Part shown: positions 1-9,588 of the stretch, one piece after another
Layout: every line of letters begins with the position of its first letter
Numbering within the stretch: position 1 is the stretch's first letter
The notes under the pieces: model-generated
Told to the model about the DNA's origin: nothing
What the model saw: only the letters and a program-made list of their open reading frames with translations
The model's database searches: none
Translations under genes and position numbers: made by a program
Assembly (NCBI RefSeq): GCF_002575655.3
Contig: NC_053041.3
Span: 371,921,054-371,985,053 of the forward strand
Source: Aegilops tauschii subsp. strangulata
Taxonomy: Eukaryota > Streptophyta > Magnoliopsida > Poales > Poaceae
Direction of reading: 5' to 3'
Length of the DNA stretch: 64,000 bases

Positions 1-515
1 CTTTCCATATTTGCAACTCCAACTCTTGCCATTTTCGGCTAGGTGTTATGATATTCCCTCTGTGGTTGGGTTTTGTCTTTCGTTTTGCATTTTGTTCATA
101 TCATGCATCTCATATCATGTCATCATGCGCATCTCATTGGCATAAGTGTTCGTCTCATGCATCCGAGCATTTTCTCCGTTGTCCGTTTTGCAATCCGGCA
201 CTCCCACATGCACCGGCGCACCCCTCTTGTTTCTTTTCGTGAGTGGGTGTTAAACATTCTCGGAATGGAAAGAGGTTTGTCAAGTGGCCTTGGTATACCA
301 CCGGTAGACCACCTGTCAAGTTTCGTTCCATTTGGAGGTCGTTTGTTGCTCCAACGGTTAACCGGGTAACCGCAAAGGGCTTTTGTGAGTTGCAGCAAAA
401 ACCCCCTCCAAACAGCCCAATAACCCATCTAAGTCACTTCCATGCTCTCGTTCGTTCGATCACGATCGTGTGGGCGAAAACCGCACTCCATTTGGAGTCT
501 CCTAGCTCCCTATGC

Positions 516-525
516 CTATATAAAC
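516..525 (+). promoter_or_regulatory. TATA box of LTR1
   Basis: CTATATAAAC lies about 25-30 bp before a C/T-rich start region and ahead of the GC-rich leader. It is conserved in LTR2 and LTR3 and is the likely RNA polymerase II promoter of the element. The exact start site cannot be read from the sequence. Confidence 0.75.
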
Positions 526-544
526 ACCTCCCCCTCCGAAATTT

Positions 545-965
545 CGGGTCCAAACCCTAGCCTCTTCCTCCTCCGCGCGCCGGACACGTCCGCCGCCGCC
601 CTCGCCCAATCCGCTGCCGCCACGTGTCCCGCCGCCGCCACCCATCGCTCGCGGCCCGGAGAGCCCGAGTCGGGCGCCCCCGAGCCCATCTTCTCCGCCG
701 CCAGATCCCGTGCGGGCCCGCGCCCCGCGCGGCCGAAGCCCGCGCGCCCCACCGCCTCGTCCTCCCGCAGGCGCCGCCGCCTGCACCCGCGGCCGCCCGC
801 GCCCGCCGCCGCCGTCCTCGTCGTCCACTCCGGCGCCCGTGCCCCCGCCGCCTTCTTTCCTCGCCGCCGCTCCGGCCTCGTCCCCTCCGGCGTCCCCGTC
901 CTCGATCTCCGGCGAGCTCGCGCTGCTGCCTCGACGTCCGTGCCAGCTCCCGATCCAGATCTGAG
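545..965 (+). other. GC-rich transcribed leader inside LTR1
   Basis: This stretch is made of CCG/CGC-type triplets and is open in several frames on both strands, giving Pro/Arg/Ala-rich translations that look like composition artefacts. Equivalent stretches are at about 10155-10585 (LTR2) and 19775-20205 (LTR3). LTR2 and LTR3 share an insertion relative to LTR1 near 10195. It resembles the CpG-rich first exon of a grass gene. No coding function can be supported. Confidence 0.6.
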
Positions 966-2475
966 ATTAGGTTGACCCCCGAAATCCTCCAAGTCCCAAA
1001 TATTTCACATTATGTGCTCATGTTCATTGCATCATATCTCATCGCATACTGCTCCGTTTTACGTGCGTGATATATTGAAATGTTCGCCACGAGATGCTCT
1101 TCACTTTGTTCCATTGTGCCATGCTCGTTTGAGTCCATCTTGATGCCCAAATCTCTGGTGCAAGAGTGCTATATGATGTTTACTGCTGTTACTTATCAGG
1201 ACTTGAGGTTTTGTTATTTTTGTTGCATTTGATGTGTGCATCTTATGGGCATGAGCTCTACAGGTGTTTTCATCTATGCCATGCCATATTTACATATGTG
1301 TATACCATGGATTTTTGTTATCTATGTGGTGAATAGCACAAGCATGCAAACTAGGCTTCATGATATTTCTGTTTCAGTGACTTGGAATTTTGCTAAGTCT
1401 GTTACTGCTGTTATTTTGTTGCCATGTATCCATGTGTCTACAGTGAGATCCATGCTTCTTTTGGGTATGTTCAGTAAATATGTTTTGTAGATATAGTTGT
1501 GCTCTATCCATCCATGCCCCTGTTTGAAATTATGGAGTGTCATAGCATGTCTTAATCTTGCTCTACTTTTACTATAAAATATTCCTGGCAGATTGTTAAC
1601 ATGATATTTAATTTTGTCAACTTTGTTGTAGTTGAACCATACATGCTATGAACTTGCTCTTCCTATGGATAGCTTCATGAACATGCCATCTTGCTGTAAG
1701 TATGCTTGTTTTGTCATGCATTGCTTTGTGGTGTGTGAATCGAGCTCACAAATATGCCTTCATAATGCTGTTAATGTCATGTTCTGTTTTCTGCCAAGTC
1801 TGAAACCTGTTAACGAAACTTGCTATGTTTACATGGGTGCCATCATATCTTCTGATCCTTTTTGGCTCATGGTAATTAAGAGACTTTTGTTCTATGCATT
1901 TAGTAGATTCATGACATGCCTTGTTTGGCTATGTTAAGTTTCTGTAGCATGTTGTTTGCTTGCTCTGAACATTGCTACCTGATGCTGTTTCAGCCATGTT
2001 CAGTACTTTCACTAAGTCTGTGAACCTGATATCTTTTGCACTTTTGCCATGCTTGTTTGAACATGTTATTTTGTGATATAGCCGTAGCTCAGTGTTCATT
2101 TTTTTTCAAGCATATCCTGTAGATTACTGCCATTTGCTTTGTTGCTATGTTGGGTTCTGTAGCATAGTTACTTGATGTCTTCTAAGTGCTATCATGCTGT
2201 TAATCGCAGAATCGTGTCATTCTTGTTTTGCTTGCCATTTGTAAACCGTGCATCCGTTTCCGGTGATCTTTATATCGATTTCGACCTAAATCATCTCATC
2301 TTTCCAGTGGCATACTTGGTTTGCCAAGTTACTGCCTTGTTCATCCTTTTTCTTCCGGAGCACGCATATGTGTCGCATATCATATCCCGCATATCATGCA
2401 TGTTTTGCATCATGTTGCTTGTGCATTTCCCGTGATTGATTATGGTTCCATTGCTCGTGTTCTTGTTGTGGGTAG

Positions 2476-2849
2476 AGCCGGGAGACGAGTTCATGAACGA
2501 GGAACCTGTTGAGTATGCTTACGAGGATCAAGCTTTCGTCAACTCTGAGAACCTTGCAGGCAAGATGACCATACCCTCGAAATCACTTCTATCTTTGCTT
2601 TGCTAGTTGTTCGTTTTATTTGCCATGCTGCGCTACCTACCACTTGCTACATCATGCCTCCCATATTGCCATGTCAAGCCTCTAACCATCCTTTCCTAGC
2701 AAACCGTTGTTTGGCTAAGTTACCGCTTTTGCTCAGCCCTTCTTATAGCGTTGCTAGTTGCAGGTGAAGTTGAAGTTGGTTCCATGTTGGAACATGGATT
2801 TTTGGGATATCACAATATCTCTTATTTAATTAATGCATCTATATATTTG
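2476..2849 (+). other. Exon-like blocks inside LTR1 (possible spliced leader ORF)
   Basis: An 84-nt open block at 2476-2559 follows an acceptor-like GGGTAG and ends at CAG|GCAAGA, a GC-type donor. A second open block, 2764-2849, follows TTGCAG and ends at TTTG|GTAAAG. Joined, the frame stays open (the first block leaves one base, the second supplies two). The first block is rich in Glu/Asp. The second contains two short perfect inverted repeats. The blocks recur at 12096-12469 and 21718-22090. LTR3 lacks one base in the first block. A comparable arrangement is in the other Tekay LTR at 57192-57573. Splicing is inferred only from the signals. Confidence 0.4.
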
Positions 2850-3392
2850 GTAAAGGGTGGAAGGCTCGGCCTTATGCCTGGTGTTTTGTTCCACTCTTGC
2901 CGCCCTAGTTTCCGTCATACCGGTATTATGTTCCTTGAGTTTGCGTTCCTTACGCGGTTGGGTGATTTATGGGACCCCCTGGACAGTTCGCCTTGAATAA
3001 AACTCCTCCAGCAAGGCCCAACCTTGGTTTTACCATTTGCCACCTAAGCCTTTTTCCCTTGGGTTTTCGCGAGCCCACGGGTCATCTTTATTTAAACCCC
3101 CGGGCCAGTGTTCCTCTGAGTGCTGGTCCAAATTAGAGTCCTTTGCAGCGCCACCTCGGGGAAACTTGAGGCCTGGTTTTAGTTGTACGGACTGCTCATC
3201 CGGTGTGCCCTGAGAACGAGATATGTGCAGCTCCTATCGGGATTTGTCGGCAAATTCGGGCGGCTTTGCTGGTCTTGTTTTACCATTGTCGAAATGTCCT
3301 GTAAACCGGGATTCCGAGACTGATCGGGTCTTCCCGGGAGAAGGTTTATCATTCGTTGACTGTGAGAGCTTATAATGGGCTAAGTTGGGACG

Positions 3393-3438
3393 CCCCTGCA
3401 GGGTATTATCTTTCGAAAGCCGTGCCCGCGGTTATGAG
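3393..3438 (+). other. Conserved Tekay LTR block
   Basis: The block CCCCTGCAGGGT, then TTCGAAAGCCGTG, then CGGTTATG is matched in order and spacing by the minus strand of the unrelated-looking LTR at 56629-56681. LTR2 carries the same block, and LTR3 breaks off inside it at 22666. There is no open frame and the function is unknown. Confidence 0.6.
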
Positions 3439-3803
3439 GCAGATGGGAATTTGTTAATGTCCGGTTGTAGAGAACTTGACACTTGACTCAATTAAAATAC
3501 ATCAACCGTGTGTGTAGCCGTGATGGTCTCTTCTCGGCAGAGTCCGGGAAGTGAACACGGTTTGAGTTATGCATGAACGTAAGTAGTTTCAGGATCACTT
3601 CCTGATCATTTCTAGCTTCGCGACCGTTGCGATGCTTCTCTTCTCGCTCTCATTTGCGTATGTTAGCCACCATATAAGCTTAATGCTTGCTGCAGCTCCA
3701 CCTCATTACACCATCCTTTCCTATAAGCTTAAATAGTCTTGATCTCGCGGGTGTGAGATTGCTGAGTCCTCGTGACTCACAGATTCTACCAAAACAGTTG
3801 CAG

Positions 3804-3901
3804 GTGCCGACGATGCCAGTGCAGATGACGCAACCGAGCTCAAGTGGGAGTTCCACGAGGAACGTGGTCGTTACTATGTTTCTTTTCCTGATGATCAGTA
3901 G
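3804..3901 (+). other. Terminal exon-like ORF in LTR1
   Basis: After an acceptor-like ACAGTTGCAG the sequence is open for 31 codons, rich in Asp, Glu and Ala, and ends with TAG at 3899-3901. It is repeated at 13424-13521 in LTR2. A similarly placed block follows a CAG in the minus-strand LTR near 56310-56210. It could be the last exon of a small spliced ORF carried by the LTR, or chance. Confidence 0.35.
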
Positions 3902-4181
3902 TGGAGCCCAGTTGGGACGATCGGGGATCTAGCATTTGGGGTTATCTTATTTTCATTTGGATTGGACCGTAGTCGGTCTATGTGTGGATTTTGGATGATG
4001 TATGATTTAAATTATGTATTGTGTGAAGTGGCGATTGTAAGCCAACTGTCGTTATCCCATTCTTGTTCATTACATGGGATTGTGTGAAGATGACCCTTCT
4101 TGCGACAATTCCTACAATGCGGTTATGCCTCTAAGTCGTGCCTCGACACGTGGGAGATATAGCCGCATCGTGGGCGTTACA

Positions 4182-5109
4182 AGTTGGTAATCAGAGCCAT
4201 CCCCGACTTAGGAGCCCCCTGCTTGATCGAATCGCTGGCGTTGTTGAGTCTAGGACAAAAATGTTTTGAGTCTTAGGATTATATATATCGGAGAGTAGGA
4301 TTCTTTTTACTCCTCAGTCCCTTCGTTGCTCTGGTGAGGCCTCCTGACATAGAAGTTTTGACTCTTCTCTCCTCAGATTTCACTAAAAAAAAAATTAGGA
4401 TCACGCGGGTATCTTAGAATCGTTCCGATGGTTTTGTGACGAGAACATTGTTCTTGGTGCCTCCTGACATTTAGGGGTTGTGGCAGTGTCCCGGGGAGTT
4501 GAGCTCCGAGGTGTTGTCGTCACAATTTTATCGTTGCAGTTCTGGAATACCTGAGTTTCGCCGACATCGAAAATCTCTTTTATGCAGTTGTTGGTGAGAT
4601 CACCTCGACGCCACCCAGTACTGGGGCGGGAGTTCGGGAGTATTGCCATAACTCGTATAACGGATGCTTTTCGAAGGTTGAGGTACACGATTTCCGAAGG
4701 TTTCTTGGTTATGTGTTGACGGATGGATACAGCTGGATCTAGGGATTGTTAGTTTGGGTGACATATTTTGTGTCCCCTGTATCCCCAACACCAGATTGCA
4801 TAACCAGAAAGTTTCGGGAGTTTATAGGTGGGATTCAAGTAGCTCTTAGCATTTCTTCCCGCAGATATTTGGTTTGTGATTGGGTAATCCTTACCACTTA
4901 TTTGTTCCACTCGTACCTTTTTATTTTATTCATCAATCCTTTATCAAGTGGCTTCTCACCTTAATGGAAGTGTGATGATTTACTATGGAATTCATTCATT
5001 CATGCTCGTTCGAATGTTTATTGTGAAGACTATATATTAAAATTTCTATCCATTGATTCAATTTGCCTATCTGTCTATCAAGATGCTAACGGATGTCACC
5101 CTCTTCAGG
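4182..5109 (+). other. Primer-binding site and untranslated leader, copy 1
   Basis: TGGTAATCAGAGCCA at 4185-4199 resembles the initiator-Met-tRNA primer site used by many plant retroelements, with one extra A. The following ~900 bp before the gag start have no convincing ORF. They contain a poly-A run at 4385-4394 that is one base longer than in copy 2, and are presumably untranslated leader with packaging signals. Confidence 0.8.
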
Positions 5110-8100
5110 ATGGCTCCGCCAACGCGTCAGAATCCGGAACGCAATGAAGGGAGTCAGGCGAACCCTCCGCCACCACCTCCGCCTCCGGAGGCATGGCAAG
5201 CTATCATGGCAGCCACCAACGCCAATGCTCAGATGATTTTGCAACTCTTGCAAGAACGCACCCAAGGGCAAGGCAATCAAGGAAATCAAGGCCAAGGCAA
5301 CAATCAGCCTCACTTCGCTACCCTCAACCAGTTCCTCGCAAATCAGCCGAAGTCTTTCAGCTACTGTGCCGAGGCCACAGACGCCGATGATTGGCTCGTG
5401 GACATCAACAAGCATTTTGAATGTAGCAATGTCAGGCCTGAGGACTTTGTCAAGTTCGCTTCTTTTCAACTCAATGATCAAGCTGCCGAGTGGTATCAAC
5501 AATACAAAGATTCCAGAGGAGGTCCTGTGATTACCTGGGATGATTTCCATCGAGACTTCAAAGCTCGCCACATTCCACAAAGTGTTGTTGAGAGCAAGCG
5601 TGAGGAGTTCCGCAATCTCAAGCAAGGCAGCATATCCGTGTATCAATACAATACTCAGTTTCAGAAACTCGCTCGCTTCGCTAAGCAAGACGTTCCTGAT
5701 GAAAAGAGCATGATCTATCAATTCAGAGGTGGCCTCAGAGAAGATCTACAATTACCTCTCGTGCTTGTTGAGCCGACCAAGTATGATGATTTCTACAACA
5801 TGGCTCTGAAGCAAGAGGCTGCTCAGCTCAAGTGTGAGGCTTCTAAGAAGAGAGTCAGGGACGCAGTTCAGTCTTCTTCTTCCTCACTAGTGGCTGCTAA
5901 GCAACAGAAGTTCTGGTTGCCTCCTCCTGCTCCGTTTCGTCAGCCTTTCCAGCAGAAGAACAAAGGTGGCCATGGATCTTCCCACCCACCCAACCCTGGC
6001 TATCAGAACAAGTCTAAGAATCAAGCTCCAAAGTCGAATGCTCCTTATCATCGTCCACTCTCAGAGGTGACTTGCAACAAGTGTCAGCAGAAAGGTCACT
6101 ATGCTAACAAGTGTTTCAACCAAAGGCGCCTTCCGCCTCCTCCTCCTGTGAGATCTTCCAGCAATGCAGTGGTCAAGCATAATCCCAAGTCTGCAAAGGT
6201 GAACATGATGAATGCAGCTCAAGCGGAGGAATCTACTGATGTGATAATGGGTAATCTCTCAGTTAATGATATTCCTGCAAAAGTCTTATTTGGTACTGGT
6301 GCATCGCATTCTTTCATTTCAAGACCTTTTGTGGCTATGCATGATTTGGTTACTCAAGTTTTGCCGAGTCCATTGTTTCCCCGGCTCGGCAGATGACTTC
6401 TCGAGTATTCGTTCGGGATTCCGTTATCAAGATGGGCGATTATAAATTTCTGTCTTCTCCAATTGTTCTTGGTGACTCGGATATTGATCTAATTCTCGGG
6501 ATGGACATGCTTTCTAAGCATAAGGCTCAACTTGATTGTGCTGCCAGGGAAATTCAATTGACACACTCTTCTGAGGATGTTATCATCTATGCCGCTCGTG
6601 ATGAAACCACTCGGTTATTCTCTCTCAATGAGAAGGGTGAGTTGGATGCTATTTCTCAAATTCCAGTCGTTTGTGGGTACCAAGATGTCTTTCCAGAAGA
6701 GCTTCTGGGTATGCCTCCTCACCGGCCAGTTGATTTTGTTATCTATGTTGAGCCGGGCACGGAACCCGTTTGCAAGCGTCCTTACAAGCTTGGACCCAAG
6801 GAGCTGAAGGAATTGAAGAAACAGCTCGATGAACAAGAGCGTCTGGTTTTGATCAGACCGAGTTCATCACCATGGGGTTGTGCTGTTCTTTTTGTCAAGA
6901 AGAAGGATGGCACGGACCGACTTTGTGTCGACTACTTTCCATTGAACAAGAAGACAATCAAGAACAAGTATCCACTTCCCAACATCAATGAGCTATTCGA
7001 GCAACTTAATGGTGCTAAAGTATTCTCCAAGCTTGACCTTCGTATGGGTTATCATCAAATTCGCATTCGTGAAGAAGATTTTATTCCCAAGACAGCATTC
7101 AGAACAAGCTTTGGTTCTTATGAATATACTGTCATGTCTTTCGGCCTTGTCAATGCTCCTCCAACGTTCTCTCGAATGATGAATTTCATCTTCAACCCCT
7201 ATACCAATGAATTTGTCCTGGTGTATCTCGATGATATCTTGGTCTTCTCCAAGAATAAAAAGGATCATGCCAAACATTTGTGATTGGTGCTCGACAAGCT
7301 CAGAGAGTATCAATTCTATGCGAAGTTTTCCAAATGTGAGTTTTGGCTTGATGAAGTTCTTTACCTTGGTCATATCATCTCTGCCAAGGGCATCGCCGTT
7401 AATCCCGAGAAGGTGTCTGCAATTGTGAATTGGGAACCTCCTCAGAATGTCAAGCAGCTCCGCAGTTTTCTGGGTCTTGCAAGCTATTGCCGAAGATTCG
7501 TTGAGAATTTCTCTAAGATTGCAAAGCCTCTTTCCAACCTCCTCTAGAAGCATGTGAAGTATGTCTGGACTCCTGAGTGTGACGTTGCTTTCAACACTCT
7601 CAAAGAGAAACTCGTCACAGCTCCTGTCTTAACTCCTCCTGACGAATCCAAGCCATTCGAAGTTTTCTGTGATGCTTCTCTCCAAGGTCTTGGTGTTGTG
7701 TTAATGCAAGAGAAGAAAGTTGTGGCCTATACCTCTCGTCAGTTGAAGCCCAACGAAAAGAACTACCCCACTACGATCTTGAGTTGGCGGCAGGTGTCCA
7801 TGCATTAATAACATGGAGACATCTCTTGTTGGGAAGGAAAGTGGACATATTCACCGATCACAAGAGTCTCAAGTACATCTTCACTCAGCCCAACCTCAAC
7901 CTCGGGCAAACTCGATGGGTCAAAATGATTCAAGAGTACAATCTGAGTATTGAATATACTCCAGGCAAGGCCAATGTCATTGCAGATGCTTTGAGCAGGA
8001 AGGCTTATTGCAACAGCTTAATCCTCAAGCCATTTCAACCGGATCTTTGTGAAGCTTTCCGCAAGCTGAATCTCCAAGTTGTTCCTCAAGGCTTTCTTAC

Positions 8101-9556
8101 CAACCTCATAGTCTCTCCTACTTTGGAAGATCAAATTCGTGAGGCACAACTCCTGGATACCATGGTGAAGAAGGTGAAACGTGGTATTGACAAGGGTCTT
8201 TCCAAATACAAGTGATATCGCATTGATGACAGAGACACTTTGTTCTTTGAGGACCGGATTGTGGTTCCTAAAGGTGATCTAAGGAAAGTCATTATGAACG
8301 AGGCACACAATTCTCTTCTTTCCATTCATCCTGGAAGTACGAAGATGTACCATGACCTCAAGCAGTCGTATTGGTGGACTCGAATGAAGCGAGAAATTGC
8401 TCAATTCATGAACGAATGTGATGTCTGTCGAAGGGTGAAAGCAGAACACCAACGACCAGCTGGTCTCCTCCAACCTCTTGATATCCCAGAATGGAAGTTT
8501 GATCATATCGAAATGGACTTCGTGACTGGATTTCCAAAGTCCAAGCGCGGAAATGATGCTATCTTCGTTGTCATCGACAAGCTTACTAAAGTGGCTCATT
8601 TCCTTCCAATCAAAGAATCTATCACAGCAGCTCAGTTGGCAGACCTATACACCTCCAGGATTGTCTCCTTGCACGGCATTCCACAATTGATTTCTTCAGA
8701 TCGTGGAAGCATCTTCACTTCTAAGTTCTGGGACTCCTTCCAGAAGGCCATGGGCACCAACGTTCGCTTCAGCACAGCTTTCCATCCTCAAACTAGTGGC
8801 CAAGTCGAGCGAGTCAACCAAATCCTTGAAGATATGCTCAGGGCTTGTGTCATTTCCTTTGGCATGAAGTGGGAAGATTGTCTTCCATATGCCGAATTCT
8901 CCTACAACAACAGCTTCCAAGCGAGTTCGGGCAAGGCCCCATTCGAGATCCTCTATGGCAGAAAGTGTCGTACTCCTCTCAATTGGTCAGAAACTGGAGA
9001 ACGCCAACTTCTTGGCAACGACTTAATCACAGAGGCTGAAGAAATGTGTAAAGCCATCCGTGAAAATCTCAAAGCCGCGCAATCGCGCCAGAAGAGTTAC
9101 TATGATAGCAAGCACCGTGACTTGGCTTTTGAGATAGGAGACCATGTCTACCTCCGCGTCTCTCCAATGAAAGGCACTCGTCGCTTCGGTATCAAAGGGA
9201 AGCTTGCCCATAGATACGTGGGTCCTTTCAAGATCATTAGCAAAAGAGGCGACCTCGCCTATCAACTTGAGCTTCCCTCCAACTTCGCGAACATGCACGA
9301 TGTGTTCCATGTGTCACAGCTTCGCAAGTGCTTCAAGACTCCTGAGCGCACCATCAACTTCGAAGAGATTAACCTCCAAGAAGATATGTCTTATCATGAG
9401 CACCCCGTTGCTATTCTTGAAGAAACCGAGCGCAAGACTCGCAACAAGTCAATCAAATTCCTGAAACTGAAGTGGTCGCACCATTCCGACCGAGAAGCCA
9501 CCTGGGAACGCAAGGACCACCTCCGTTCTGAATATCCGGAGTTCTTTCAGTCCTAG
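5110..9556 (+). pseudogene. Tekay-type gag-pol polyprotein, copy 1, inactivated
   Basis: The start at 5110 (MAPPTRQ) is chosen because it begins the Pro-rich Gag N-terminus; an upstream in-frame ATG at 5053 lies in the leader. Gag ends with a zinc knuckle, C-X2-C-X4-H-X4-C, at 6073-6114. The protease active site reads GTG instead of DTG (6292), so the catalytic Asp is missing. Reverse transcriptase keeps YLDD (7224-7235). RNase H has TDHKS (about 7852). Integrase has an HHCC finger (about 8300-8425) and D, D, E at 8516, 8699 and 8817. The C-terminus is chromodomain-like with WSHHSDREATWE. Breaks: a frameshift before 6393, TGA at 7281 (this copy only), TAG at 7545, a one-base loss near 7770 and TGA at 8213. 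Stop at 9554. Confidence 0.93.
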
Positions 9557-9588
9557 ATCTCGGGCGAGATCCTCTCGTAGTGGTGGAG

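Larger units (their letters stand above)
1..4181 (+). repeat. LTR1 of the gypsy array, 5' edge missing
   Basis: Position 1 aligns with 9611 in LTR2, so about 22 bp lie outside the window. The right end is GTTACA at 4176-4181, directly before the primer-binding site. It has a TATA box at 516, a very GC-rich stretch at about 545-965, then a long AT-rich, intron-like part (about 1000-2450), small exon-like blocks (2476-2849 and 3804-3901) and a conserved block near 3393. From about 870 onward it differs from LTR2 at only a few sites. In its first ~800 bp it differs from LTR2 and LTR3 at more than a dozen shared sites. Confidence 0.95.

Noticed and set aside
442..975. Pro/Arg-rich ORFs in the GC-rich LTR leader
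   Set aside because: Several frames on both strands are open because of CCG-type composition. The protein sequence is not kept between LTR1 and LTR2.
5086..5721. 211-codon minus-strand frame opposite gag (and 14705-15340)
   Set aside because: It is a shadow of the real gag frame, present in both copies only because the sequence is duplicated.
6393..6396. ATGA overlap between gag and pol frames as a programmed frameshift or restart
   Set aside because: Related Tekay elements, including the one at 59491-63966, have a single frame here, and the sequence just upstream fits a one-base indel. There is no slippery site or structure.
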